A DNA stretch of 64,000 bases, taken from assembly GCA_001632435.1 (NCBI GenBank), contig KV423981.1, positions 897 through 64,896 on the forward strand, given 5' to 3'. The DNA is from Calocera cornea HHB12733 (Eukaryota > Basidiomycota > Dacrymycetes > Dacrymycetales > Dacrymycetaceae). Made by a program: the position numbers and the translations under genes. Below are positions 10,901-22,623 of this stretch, piece after piece (the first letter of the stretch is position 1; every line of letters starts with the position of its first letter). The notes beneath the pieces are model-generated. The model made no database searches, had not been told where the DNA came from, and saw only the letters and a list, made by a program, of their open reading frames with translations.

Positions 10901-12095
10901 CTCTGGCATTTCTGGTGTAGCCTCGGAGCTCGCACGAGCCGGCACAGCGGTGGATGAGCGCCGCTCTCCTTCGACATCAGAGGCATCTTCCTTCGCGGCG
11001 AACATGCCAGCTCCGGCCTTCTCACACGTCTCGCAGAGACATTCACAGTTCTCCTCACCGACTGTCGGGGTTTGTGAGACGATGCGCATGCCCTTCAAAA
11101 GGAAGCTCACAGTAGTTCTCGCCGTAGCTAGAAAGGATCTCGTCACCAGTCTTGATCGGCCGGATGACCTCGAACGTGAGTGACTTGCCATCGCGCTTCA
11201 TCTTCACATTCGGATTACAATCATGCTGGATTAAACTGAGCTACGGCCACAAAGAGGCATAAAGCGGCGCTTACGTTGACGAATCGAGCTGGACCGAGTA
11301 GGATAAAGAAGCGCTTGGTGTGGACGTTCACCACTATGCTGAAGTCTTGGCCACCACGCAGCTCTTCATTCTCCTCGTTGGTGAGCGCGACGAGCACGCC
11401 ACACAGACCACTGATGATCTTGCCGGTCTCGAACGGAGCGGTGGAACGCACTGCCAGCTCGTTCTTCTCTGTGTGGGCCGTGTAGCGCTCGGTAGGGACG
11501 AATTCGAAATGTGATGTTGGAAGATATATCTGGAAGTAACGATTGGCATGCCTGTACTCATCGTTAGCGTGTGTCGTTCATGGGTATAGAGCGGACGCAC
11601 ATGAGGAAGGGAGCCCGCTCCCTGTTGTCCTTCCCACGGAGATGGCGTTTGACGATCTCAAGCCTGTGAGCGCGTCAATATATGCGCATATGCACAGTGC
11701 GAGACGCGTACTCGACAAAGTGCCGCATTGCCTCTCTCACGCGATCCTTTGGCGGCGATGTCCCAACCTGGTTAACAACATACTGCGTGGGACGGCATGT
11801 TGATGAGCCTGATGCGGTGGCGATCGGGACGCGGCGAACGTACCTGACGAACGATGCTCAAGATCTCCAGCAGCACGGGCGCGTCGTATGTATGGCGTCC
11901 ATGGCCCCATGCATGGTGTACGAGGAGCTTGCAATTGGGCACGAGGTCGGCCAGCAGGGTGTCACTGTTATGATGTGAGCTGGTGAACGTGGCATACGGC
12001 TTGGACGGCGCGTGCCTGAGGAAGTCGTCGTCGCGCGCGACATCGCGGCGACCGTAGCTGGACTCCTTTGCCTTTACCCTCTTCTTACCCAGCAT
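7927..12095 (-). CDS. SET9: histone H4-lysine-20 methyltransferase, SET9/KMT5-like
   Basis: Nine exons (12095-11844, 11782-11712, 11663-11601, 11551-11275, 11225-11111, 11061-9981, 9932-8542, 8493-8240, 8196-7927) give about 1257 residues. The SET core is in the first 280: RAPFLMHANRYFQIYLPTSH, FVNHDCNPNVKMKRDG, FEVIRPIKTGDEILSSYGE and the cysteine cluster CECLCETCEK after SET. This layout matches fungal Set9 (Suv4-20 class), which methylates H4K20 and supports the Crb2/53BP1 damage checkpoint. About 900 disordered residues follow, with acidic runs and AT-hook-like RGRPPK. A second cysteine cluster (C..RCGVLF...WCSRCARHFKIF, about residues 600-630) probably binds zinc. Earlier ATGs at 12287 and 12277 exist; 12095 is preferred because the sequence before it is proline-rich low complexity. 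Confidence 0.85.
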
Positions 12096-12726
12096 GTCGG
12101 CCCCGGTGTGGTCGGCGGCGATGAGGGAGAGGGGGTAAGGTGGACGGGGACGGGGGTGGAGGGGAGGAAGGGAGGGAGGGGGAAGGTTTGGGTGGTCGAG
12201 GTGGTCGAGCGGGAGGTAATGGAAGGGTCGGGGGCGAATGATGTTCGGGCGGCAGCCGCAGGAACCGAGGCGGCCATGTCTGAGCATGGCCCTGGCTATA
12301 TATCCTCCCTATTTAATTACACGTCGCTCATTCATCCATCGCCTCTTCTACAAAGGCGAGCGCCTGCATCACTGCGATGAATGCAAATCTTTTACGGCGT
12401 TTGCAACGAATAAACACGGTGGTCTAAGCGCCAACTGGCCTTGCTATGTCTCGTTCTGCGACCTTTATCGCCATGCGGCGCACCAAACCCTGATGGCGGC
12501 GGTAAGGTCAAGCGGCGGCGTCAACACAGCTTCACCTCGGCCGGCCATCTTTGCTTAACGACTGGGCCGGCGCACAATGACGGCTGTTGCGACTAGAGTA
12601 TGTCATGGATGCCATAGTTCACATACGGAAGACATAGTATGAACTACTTTTACGTCGACGGAGGACGGGTACCCAGCAACGCCGCAGTGCGGGTCAACCA
12701 CGACCAATAAAACTACCGCCCACCCC
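12096..12726. other. intergenic, SET9 promoter and RPS8 3' flank
   Basis: The stretch 12119-12240 is strongly purine-rich on the plus strand with many GGG runs (potential G-quadruplex). A TATA-like ATATATAG lies at about 12296-12303 on the minus strand, consistent with SET9 transcription starting near 12270. The rest is unremarkable. Confidence 0.45.
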
Positions 12727-13634
12727 TCAGGCGTGCCTCTGCTTGCCAGTCCTAAGCTTCCTAACGTAGAACTAGAATACAGCGTCAGTTCAAAGTGCAA
12801 CGCCAGCACATCCTGAGAAATACGGACCTCGAGCTCCTTGCCCTCAAGGATGTACCCGTCGCAGCGTCCGCTCTGGCCGGGACGGCTGGAGATGGAAGCA
12901 TACAGACGGCCAGCGGCGAACTGAGTCTCCAGCGCAGGGTCTATCTTGGCGCCTATGAACCAGATGAGCATGTATCACAGAATTGCGAAGTTTGCACACG
13001 CACCCTCCTTGCGGCCCTCAATGACACGGGTAGCGTGGTTCGAGCGCTTGACCTCCTCAGACAGAACCTCGGACTGCTTGCCCTTGCGGGTCACGGGCTG
13101 GGCATACTGTGCCAGGCATGGTCAGAACAAGTGCATGGAGATACATTGACTGGGACGTACGTGCTGCTCGTACCATTGCCTGAACGGCGTAGCATCGACC
13201 TGGATGATGGCGCCCTTCACGAGGGTGTTGGTGCGGACCAGCTCGTTGTTGGAAGCATTATACACCTGCATCGAGAATTAGGATACATTTAACCGCGCAC
13301 AATCTGACGAATACGCACGACACTAATGATACGCGTCTTCCTCGTGGTGTGCTCGGAGGCCCAGGCAAAGTTACCGGTGTCGAGACGGAGGGCACGGTAC
13401 TTCAGGTTGCCGCCACGGACACGGACGGTGTGGATGCGCTTTGCGCCGAGCTTGGTGTTGGCAGGCTGGCGACCGAGCTCGAACTTTCTCTTCTTGCGGT
13501 AGGCGGGGCGCTGCGCGCCGGTGGCCGAGCGTTTGTGCCGGGAGGACCGAGAAATACCTGTACGATATGGCAAGAATAACAAGCAGATGATGAGCAAAAG
13601 ACCTTGGACATCGACCCAAATAGCACGTACCCAT
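12727..13634 (-). CDS. RPS8: 40S ribosomal protein eS8
   Basis: Six exons (13634-13631, 13557-13319, 13265-13161, 13106-13004, 12952-12828, 12771-12727) give 206 residues, the normal size. The protein is a component of the small ribosomal subunit. Diagnostic stretches are [48 protein letters not shown] and the C-terminal [19 protein letters not shown]. The first coding exon is only four bases (ATGG), splitting the glycine codon; an ATG is found with a consensus GTACGT donor immediately after it. Early introns in ribosomal protein genes are common in basidiomycetes. The surrounding sequence gives no sign of a second copy. Confidence 0.95.
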
Positions 13635-14623
13635 ACTGTACCTTGCAGAGGCTCTGTGTCGACGACGGGAGCGGAAGGGAGGACGACCAGGGTGGGCGCG
13701 AGTCTGAAACTGTACAGTACTGCACCTGTGGCTGACCTGCACTAAATGCTTCCGCTCCCCTCAGTCCCTCAGTGGCCCAAAGCGGTTCATACTGGTAAGC
13801 ACTTGAAACCAGCTTCCATTTGCGGCATACGGATAGTTAATAATGAAATCCGTGCTTTCATTGCTTTCCGGTGGGAGTTCTCATGCGTCCAAAACTCGGC
13901 TGTTCAAAGAAAGTAAATAGCAATATTGAGTCCGAACTGTCGTACCAGGCGCTCGCACACCGCATGTTATGGGAGCATGCATCGGTTGTCAATGTAGAAA
14001 GACAAACAGAAACAAATGAACAGAAGGGCAGTTCAACGGTTGGCGATCGCTTCAGTATTCTACGTATCGATCTTCGTCCTTAACTCTGAGGTGAGGAATG
14101 TGCTGATACTGGCCTCGAGAGGCATGGAACCACTACGACGATATCACGTGACGGTGAGGTCGCGTGGATCAATTGCGGCGGCAAGCTCCGTGCCTGTCGG
14201 CAGAGGTCCGCATTGCGTTCCTCTGCGCCGCACCGCACCACGTCGCAGCAACCCATTGAAAGACACACCTCAGACTCGGGACTTTGCAGCTTATGCACAG
14301 TTATGGAACACCTCCGCCCATTACGGTTCAGCGCTGATTGCCGAGCAGCTTCAGGAGTGAGCGCTACACTCGGAATGCGGGGGCTCGTGGTCAGCAGACC
14401 CCCGGAAGCCTGGGGGTCAAGGGCGCGATGCCTCCGATCATTCTACGATCCGATGAACCCCTAAACACGCGCCCATCGCAATGGCCCAGGCTCGTGCTCC
14501 CGACACAACCCCAAATAATGCAGCCCTCCTGCAGGAACCCCCCCTCTGTTTCTTCAGCGACGACCACCGACCTCCGTTTCCTATACCCGGACTGTACTAA
14601 TATCGCTGCTCCCCGAAGTTGCT
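13635..14623. other. intergenic, divergent promoters
   Basis: 989 bases between the eS8 start (minus) and an orphan gene (plus). It holds both promoters. Short frames at 13871-14679 lack coding features. No repeat or RNA gene was recognised. Confidence 0.4.
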
Positions 14624-15473
14624 ATGCTTGCTGCTGCAGGACCTGCCATTGCCCTCGCTTCTCCCGAGGCAATGCCTGATTCGGGTACCGCCCCGGATGA
14701 GACGCGCCCGCAACCGTACATTCATCTGACGGCCGCTCTGGCCTCAACCTCGACAATATCCACGTCTCCGTCTCCCCCCTCCCTCAGCATACCGAGCCTC
14801 GCGGCAGTTCGGAGCCGTTCCGCCCAGTCCATCTCCCTAAACACGCCAGACGACGAGGTCTCCAATCCCATGCCCATCTCGTTTGGTCAGGAGAAGCTTT
14901 GGGAGGCTTACCGAGGCCGCTTTATCGAGTTGATCGAAGAGGACTGGGAGTTCCGAGACGAAGACGCCGAACGGGACGAGTCATTCGAGATCGTCTCCCT
15001 ACCACGCGCTTCCACCTCGACCCAAGGGACGGCGTCCACAACCGAGTCACACGCGTTCAAAGCACTCCCGTTCATACGGAGACACGGCACGAAAGGATCA
15101 GGAATCTCGCCCTCCTTCTCGACCTCACGCCTGCTGGCGTCTCTCGGACAGAAGTCGAGAGCAATCTGGACACAAAGGGAGAAGCACGCCGACTCGAGAC
15201 GCGCGCCCCGCTCCGACACCCCTAGCGGTGCCGCTGCCTTTGACGAGTTCGGAGTTGGAGCTACACCCTTATCCACCATTGGCGAAATCCCTTCCGCCGA
15301 AGCGCCGCAAAGTCCTCTCAAGGGTTTTGGAACAAGGTTAGGCGCCAAAGCTGGGATACCGCAAGACTCTACCGAGGTACGCTAAGGAGGTGGGCTAGCA
15401 TTCGAACCTCTTCTCACGCATTCTGCAGAGTTTCGTTGTTCGACGGCTGAGCTTGCGGCGCCGCCAGCGCTGA
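14624..15473 (+). CDS. hypothetical Ser/Thr-rich protein
   Basis: Two exons (14624-15376, 15429-15473) give 265 residues. I do not recognise a family. The first 90 residues are rich in Ser, Thr and Pro and look disordered. A short ordered-looking segment, LWEAYRGRFIELIEEDWEF, follows at about residues 90-108. The second exon is joined through a GTACGC...CTGCAG intron and ends in a strongly basic tail, SFVVRRLSLRRRQR. Without splicing the frame would stop two residues after the donor. The true start may be the later ATG at about 14672 or an upstream exon. It converges on NSE4, 368 bases away. Confidence 0.55.
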
Positions 15474-15841
15474 GGTACGGCGCCTCGTGTTGTGATCATC
15501 GTATACCCGATTCCTTCGCGTGCGTGTATTGACGACTGTATACCCTTGTTGGCTTGTGTTCAACCCTGTCTCGCGTTCCTATCGTTTCAAACCACGTTCA
15601 TGACCCGTATGCCTCATTCATTACCGATTAGTAGCGAACAGGCAGCCCTGTACTCATTATTACGTATAGTGGACAATGACAAACAGATCATCTACATGGA
15701 GCTCAGCCATACACCATCGTCGGTGCTGCATACAGGGTGCCTCAGGACAGGGAAAGTAGGGCAGGGAAGTACAAAAATCATGGTGCAGCCCGCAAGCACG
15801 AAAGGAACAGGCTGTCAAGAAAGCAATCGCTGTGCCGGTTT
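15474..15841. other. intergenic between convergent 3' ends
   Basis: 368 bases that should carry the two 3' untranslated regions of the orphan (plus) and NSE4 (minus) genes. No gene or repeat is seen. Confidence 0.4.
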
Positions 15842-17113
15842 TCAGCCATACCACTTGTCGCCGAGCCGTGTCCTGGCTGCCGTACGTGTCGGTATCATCG
15901 GCTCGGTTATGCCCAGCAGGTCGATCGCCTCTTGCCATGTCTCCATGTCCAGCTCGAATACAACTTGCCTCTTCTTCAGATCCTCAGCATAGTCATCTTC
16001 AGTTGGCCTGTCGCAGGCATCTAGTGCACACGGTTAGCATGTGTGAATGGCCTGACACAAATTGCAACGTACAAACACAAAACTCTCCCGTCTCCTCATC
16101 CTGCTCCAGCGCGACCGTTGCATCGCGTATACTGAAGGAGAGATAGAAGACATTCTCGACCGATTGAGCAAAGGAATGCGGGTTGATAACGAGTCTGAAG
16201 ATATTTGTTAATCCTTCTTGCGCTCTCAGGACTTCGTATACGTCCTGAACATTTCTAGTCGTCTCGTTCTCGGCGCGCTCGATATCGGCTTCGGTAAGTT
16301 CGACTGGTTTTGTCTCATCCTCCTTGTTCCGTTCTATACGCGCTCGTTTCGTGATGATGCGCTTTTTCGCCTCGACTGATAGAGGTCCGAGCCTGGGTAA
16401 ACTTGTAAGCGCATAGGAAATATGATCCTAGAATAAACACACATGAAGTCCATGCCAATGACCCTCCGAGTATGCTTCAGAGCTCTCCACCCAGCTATCT
16501 CCCAGTCCAGTGGTCCTTGATTGTCTCGATCATCACGGTCTTCCTCTCCCTCTCCACTCCGTCCTCGCATGAGCGTGACAAGCTTGTTGATGAACTCGTC
16601 TGTGTCGAAGGCGTTCGCATCGTGACGCATAGCCCTCGCCTTTTGGGCCGCGATGTCGGAGGTGAGGAAGAGGTTGTGTGAGTCGAGAACCGCCTCGGAC
16701 GGGTTTTTTACTATTCAACAGTAAAGAAATGCATACACATCTATGGATCAGAACGTACCGTTGGCGAAGAGGTTATCACCTCGCCGGACGCGCTCCTGAA
16801 GCTCATCGACAGATATCTGTCCGATATTGGCGCGATCCTCTGCATGCAGTCAGAACAAGCGCCCCACATATAGACTGGCAAGCTCACGTTCTGCATTCTC
16901 TATCTCTTTCCTGTAGTCCTTTCGAACCTTGCGCTTCTCCTCCTTGTCCTGATCCGGGTCATACGCGAAGCCCTTCCCGCCGGTGATCATGGCCAGCTCA
17001 GACTTGGTCTGGAGCTGGGTGCTGGAGTGACTTTGTGATTGAGACTGCGACATGTTGTTGCTGCGGTTGGACCGCGTTCTATTCTCCTTGTCTGATCCAC
17101 TCCGTACAGGCAT
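15842..17113 (-). CDS. NSE4: SMC5/6 complex kleisin subunit Nse4
   Basis: Five exons (17113-16888, 16839-16759, 16710-16443, 16392-16073, 16020-15842) give 357 residues. Nse4 is the kleisin that bridges the SMC5 and SMC6 heads and acts in the nucleus in homologous recombination and replication-fork repair. Recognisable parts are YDPDQDKEEKRKVRKDYR near residue 40, the N-terminal helix segment VLDSHNLFLTSDIAAQKARA, and the conserved C-terminal winged-helix segment QEGLTNIFRLVINPHSFAQS followed by VENVFYLSFSIRD and LDMETWQEAIDLL. All introns are 48-52 nt. It starts 272 bases from the oppositely oriented HLTF-like gene, suggesting a shared control region for two repair genes. Confidence 0.88.
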
Positions 17114-17385
17114 TGGACGGCGAGGAAGGGGGAGAAGGGAACGACGAGCAAACGACGGCGGTGGACGCGGCTGATGGCTGGAATGAGTCGCGTCCAGACA
17201 CGCGTCATGGCGCGTCCCGTCTCCGAGTCCCTCACTTTGCTTCCTCGGCTCTTCTCTATCATCGCACACCTAGACGACCCCATTTTGCCTTCCCAATATA
17301 TGCGCTTTGCGACGTGGACAATATCAATCCCCATCCAGCTCTGATATCGACCAGTATATCTGACAATAAGAGCCTTCCAAACTCA
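17114..17385. promoter_or_regulatory. divergent promoter, NSE4 / HLTF-like gene
   Basis: Only 272 bases separate the two start codons. The order and orientation imply both promoters are in this interval. I see no classic TATA box on either strand with confidence. Confidence 0.5.
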
Positions 17386-20300
17386 ATGAGGCATAGTATC
17401 GAGGTGAGCTTCCAAGTGAAGTACGCATCTTCCCGCATGCTCTGATGACTGTGCCGTACCTGTTCTGCGCAGTATGCGAAATCCGGCAGAGCCAAATGCC
17501 ATGGTACTGTTGACATATACACTGCCGATATTCCTGCTCACAATACATTAGGGTCTTTTCCGACTTGTACTGGACTACCGATAGCCAAAGGAGAACTGAG
17601 ACATGGCGCGCACGGGCCCAATCCTTTTGCAAGCCGATATGGAGACACGGAAATGGTCCAATGGCGACATTGGTACAGGCAATATAACCTGTTCGTTTGT
17701 CATCTCTAATGTAATGTAGGGGATGCTTGCCAAAGACTATGTTGGACAAGATGGCGGCTGCTGGAGTCGCCAATATCGAAGGATTCGGGAGACTCAAGTA
17801 AGCTAGGTTACCATGTAAGGCATACCGCTTGACGTTCTTCAGGACTGAGGACCAACAAAAAGTTCGCGCTGCATTAAGCAGCAGGACTATTGATCCAGCG
17901 GACTACCCTACTAATGTCACCGTCATGCCGCTGGCACCGTCGTCTAGTCAAGCAGTGCCGTCCTCCAGCCAGACGGCGACCTCTGCCGGGACAAGCAGGT
18001 CAAGGAAACGCAAGGCGGATACGTCCGATCCCCCTTCATCTTCACAAACCGCTGCGTCACAAGTGGCTAGTAGCGCGATCATGCCATCTCAAGCAACTGA
18101 ACTGCGAAGAGACGAAGATATCTATGATGATGATGATATCGATGCGGTACGAGCATATTTGCCCCCTTTTCCAGGGACGTCTCTAATGATGTGCAGGACG
18201 AAGTTTATGTGACCATGACTTCTCAGGTCGTTGGTATACAGTACTATCATGGCCTGGTTGGCAGTGGAGAGCAAGGTGGGATTTTCTTAGCATCGTCAAA
18301 CATTGCTGACCTCGGCAATTTAGTGCTGCTTGTACGAGAACCCAACAACAAGTATGATGCGTAGGTACCACTTGGCACATCATAGAGTCCCTTCTAATAG
18401 TCTGCCTCAGGAATGCCATCCAAGTACTCAATATTCAACGCGTCCAAGTCGGACACATTCCACGAAACGGTCGGTACCCCTCGTCAATGCCACAAACCGT
18501 GCTAAGGCGTCTTGCAGTTGCCGGGAGATTGGCACCGCTGATGGACCAGGGTCTGGTGACTGTAGAGGGAACCATGATACAAGGGAACCGTAAGTGAACG
18601 CCGCTCTGAAATTTCAGAAGACTGACAGCAAGGTCTAGTTTCTGGTGGCCGTGCATTCGCATTATCCATGTAGCTCCGATCCCACTGCTCACGTCGTCAT
18701 TTGACTGCTGATGTGGATGCCAGGAAGCTTCAAATTTGCGGACCCGCTGATCCCGTGCGGCGCTCACGTATAGAACCATATCTCGTCTGGGCAACACCGG
18801 GCCAGCGTGGCTTTAACCAATCCCAGACAGGGGCCTCCGCTGCGGGCTCTCCACAGACGTCTAAGGGAATGACTGAAGCCCAGAAGGTAGCCACGCAGCT
18901 GAGCAGAGAGAAAGCGGATGAGCTGCAACGCGTTCTTGACGGCTTCAAACGGGTCAGTGACGAGGGGAGGCGAGAGACGTTGCTGGTAAGCTGTCTCGCT
19001 AGCCTCCCTATGCAATCTCTTAAGCGAGGATCTAGGATACACTGTGCGCGGAGCAAGATATTCTCAAGATTCCGGAACATCCCAATCCCCCAAGCAAGTC
19101 CTCTGGAGATTTGCTGACGAATCTTTTGAAGCATCAAGTTCGTTTCACATCTCTTCGTTGCGTCTTATTAAACCGCTGTATCAGTCTCAAGCGCTGAAAT
19201 GGTGCATCGATCGGGAACATCCTGAAGACCACTTACCGAAGATGGAAGGCGATCAGCCCGTACAGTTCTGGCAGCTCAGGAAAACCGGGAATCAAGTGAG
19301 CATCGTTTATATTGATGGCAGGAGCGGTTTGTTCACCAGTTTTGCAGACGTATTGGTTCAATCGTGAGTGGTGGTTTGCTGCTGGTGGCTCAGTCTGATC
19401 AATGTATGTCAGTGGCCACTCAAACACCCCAAGCAGAGAAACCAATAGTGGGAAAAGGCGGAATAATGGCAGATGCCATGGGATTAGGTATGCTTACAAG
19501 ATCGCTCCATAAATGTCTGCCTAACCACCTCCAATCTTAGGGAAAACGTTGACTATGTTGTCCCTTGTCCTTGCCACTCAGGCAGAGGAAGTCCATGGAT
19601 TTTCTAACGCTACCCTTGTTGGTACGTGCTGAACTGTCTTCCACACCTATACTGCGGTATCTGATACTAAAACAGTTGTACCGCTGTCTGTGCTTTCGAA
19701 CTGGGAAGGGCAGATAGCCGAACATTTTGTACCTGGAAAGCTGTCGGCGCATGTCTACCACGGCGGAGGACGAAATATCTCTGCGAAGCAACTGGCCAAG
19801 CTGGACGTCGTCATTACTACTTATCAAACGGTTGTCTCAGAGATGGACAAGCCTACTGGCACGTCAGGACCTTCGAAGAAGAAAACCAAAAGGACCATGC
19901 CTTTATTCGAGGTCAAATGGAAGGTGGGTTGTCTGGCAGTTTTCGCTGGCCTTGTCGTTGAAAATATCGCAGAGAGTCATCCTCGATGAAGGCCATACCG
20001 TCCGCAGCCCACGAGCGCTTATGACTCAAGCCGTCGGCGCTCTTGAGGCGGATCGGCGCTGGGTAAGTGCCTCTATCGAGAAAGACTTCGATGACTCACT
20101 AGATCCGAAGATTGTCACCGGGACTCCTATCGTTAGTATTACCTTCCTACGAGAAGGACGTCATACTCATCCGTAATATCAGATCAACTCACCCAATGTC
20201 TGTGTACCCGTGCTCCGGCTAGGTTGAGTATTGACTGACTTGGCCGCAGGATCTGGGAAGCTTGCTTTCGTTCCTGCGTATATGTCGACCTCTAGATCAA

Positions 20301-22292
20301 GCAGATTTCTTCAAGCGCCTTCTTGTTCGTCCGCTCACCCAGGGCTCTCCCACCGCCGTGGATCTTCTCAAGGCACTCATGAACTCTATCTGTATTCGAA
20401 GGACGAAAGAGGTAGGAAACAATCCGCTTTCACAGCCAGGATTGCTTATGTAGCTTCGCAGATGCAAGATGAACATGGCAATCCTCTCGTGCCACTTCCG
20501 CCTGTGGAAGTTGTCATTGTTCGCGTGACGTTAGACGATCAAACCCGGAAGGTGTACGACGCGATAGAAGCCGAATCTCGTCGTCGCTTCAGCGAGTATT
20601 TGACGGGAAGCAATGCGGACCCGGTCGCGGTATACACTTTTCTTATTACGTGCTCATCAGTGCCAGGAGACTAATATGGTAACTAGGCTCCTGCCAATGT
20701 TCTTAGCATGCTCACTCGGCTGCGACAGTTGGCGATTCATCCAGCATTGGTTCCCCCCAATTATCTCGAGGTAGAGTAATTATGGACTATCAACAGCATG
20801 TTCTGATTGGCTGGTAGGATTTACGGGCTGCCTGGTCTGCTTCACCCTCTAGATCGGCGAAGCAGCTCGATCCGGCTGAAAAAGATCGACTGCAGATCGC
20901 TCTAGCACGTGCTATAGAAGATAGCGAAGAGTGCCCAATGTGAGCAATATATTTTGGAAACACGAATCTGACTCAGGGCCATTTCAGCTGCTATGACAAT
21001 CTCAAAGAACCCCGGATTCTCCCGTGTGCACACTTCTTCTGCCTGGAGTGCATATCAACAGTTTGTACTAAGCCAGTAGATTATCAACAGAAGCTGATCC
21101 CCATCACAGATTATTACTCGATCGCCCTCTGCGTTATGCCCGATGGTGCGTATCCAACAAGCGGACCAGTTCACAGCTAATTGTATTCCAGGACCGGGGC
21201 TCTATCACTATTGGAGACCTCATCGAGCCTAAGCCTCTCACCGAGGATATCTCTATGGGAGTTGACTTGGACTCGAATACCTCCGCTCCACCCTCCGTGA
21301 AAACTGTGCAATTAATCAAGCTTCTCAAGCTCCTTCCCACCGGAGAGAAAAGTCTTGTATTTTCACAATTCACATCCTATCTGGAAAAGGTGCGAGACCC
21401 ACGTAACGCAGCTTTCAATGCATGCTAATAGTGACGAAGATTGCTACTGCATTGGAGGACGAGGGGTGCGTAAGTGGACCTGATTTATCACAGTTCTGAC
21501 TCTCAGGATTCTAGCATCCCCTTTGTACGGTTCGACGGATCTATGTCTGCGAAGAGGCGACAAGAAGTTCTTACAGAGTTCTCAAAAGCTTGTCCTGTCG
21601 ACGACGATTCAAGTGAGACCGAATACGAGGATGAAGTTCCAAGGAAGACTAGGAAGGGGAAGGGCATCTTTGGACGACAGGGTCCGCAAGAACCGCTCGT
21701 TATGCTCATTTCTTTGAAAGCGGGTGCCCTTGGCTTGAATCTAACAATAGCCAACAATGTATTCCTGGTGCGTTCCGTGGTTCTTTCTACACCGCTGTTG
21801 CTCATATATTTCAACAGATGGATCCGTAAGTATTCTGCTTTCACTCGATGTCCAACTCAATAGCTCATTTGGCTTCCAAACCCGGCACAGATGGTGGCAG
21901 GTATGAACGCTGCATTCTCTTAAAGTGCTCATATCAACGACGTTCTTCAGGAGTCTATTGAGTCACAAGCTATTGATCGCGTCAATCGAATTGGTCAGAA
22001 GAAGAACGTAACAGTATACCAGCGTACGTGTAGTAGTCCAGTTCATTCCCTATGTTCTCTCAACCATGCCTGCAGTGATAGCAGATCATACCGTGGAAAG
22101 CAAGGTGTTAGAGATACAGGAGAGAAAGAAGAAGTTCATTCAACAGGTTTGTGTCTGTTGCTCAAACGCGCACTCGCGACTAACCAGCGATAGGCATTTT
22201 CCGGCATGAAAGCTCGAGAGAACCCTCGCACGAAGAAGGAAGCACGTATGAACGAGTTGGCGGAGTTGTTTGGGGGTCGGCCAAGGACGTAA
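17386..22292 (+). CDS. zf-PARP + HIRAN + SNF2 + RING translocase, HLTF/Rad5-like
   Basis: Exons: 17386-17403, 17473-17503, 17552-17672, 17720-17797, 17843-18146, 18197-18275, 18324-18360, 18411-18469, 18518-18589, 18639-18669, 18724-18985, 19036-19137, 19185-19295, 19348-19363, 19413-19487, 19541-19621, 19676-19923, 19973-20062, 20111-20131, 20183-20197, 20250-20411, 20462-20629, 20687-20770, 20818-20939, 20988-21060, 21110-21145, 21192-21389, 21440-21465, 21515-21767, 21818-21825, 21891-21900, 21951-22023, 22076-22146, 22194-22292 (1077 residues). Order: PARP-type finger (SGRAKC..., PTCTGLPIAKGELRHG, WRHWGC; 7-65), HIRAN (about 185-300; VGIQYYHGLVG, LLVREPNNKYDANAI, VGHIPR), SNF2 (ADAMGLGKT about 456; DEGH about 580), RING (ECPICYDNL...CAHFFCLECI, about 793-820), helicase C (VFSQFTSYLEK, RVNRIGQKKNVTVYQ). 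HLTF/Rad5 proteins remodel stalled forks and polyubiquitinate PCNA. The finger at the front is unusual to me. Confidence 0.88.
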
Positions 22293-22623
22293 TAACATAG
22301 TTCGAGTTGTGCTGTGGAAAGGACTGCCTTCTGATGCTGACGACCTCCGGCTCGTACAACGAATAAAGGACAAGGGTCGGCCTAAAGTTCTTGCGCTCAT
22401 CACCTCGGATCAGATTTCTCGCCTGTCGTGACTGTTCGAGCTCTGTTCTATGCCGACTAGTTTTCTGAGTTCTACTGATGTTCATACTTCTAATGACTGT
22501 TCCTTCCTGTGTATTTTCATAGCCTAATCCATTGTCGATTTTGCCATTCCTCCCTCCCGCCCGCCCGCCCCTTTTCCCTGCCTACAACTTGGACTCGGCT
22601 CAAATTCTATCACTCGGTTACTC
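22293..22623. other. intergenic between tandem genes
   Basis: 331 bases between the helicase stop and the ATG of the zf-PARP gene. It serves as 3' flank of one and promoter of the other. A GC-rich C-run (CCCGCCCGCCCGCCCC) lies at about 22556-22571. Confidence 0.4.

Noticed and set aside
9993..11183. 396-residue Ser-rich frame antisense to SET9
   Set aside because: Arises from the acidic codons of SET9 read backwards (GAG/GAC become serine codons). No support.
12074..12287. Earlier ATGs for SET9 (12287, 12277)
   Set aside because: Sequence between them and 12095 is a Pro/Ser low-complexity translation of a C-rich tract, more like untranslated leader; the 12277 frame also ends after 67 codons.
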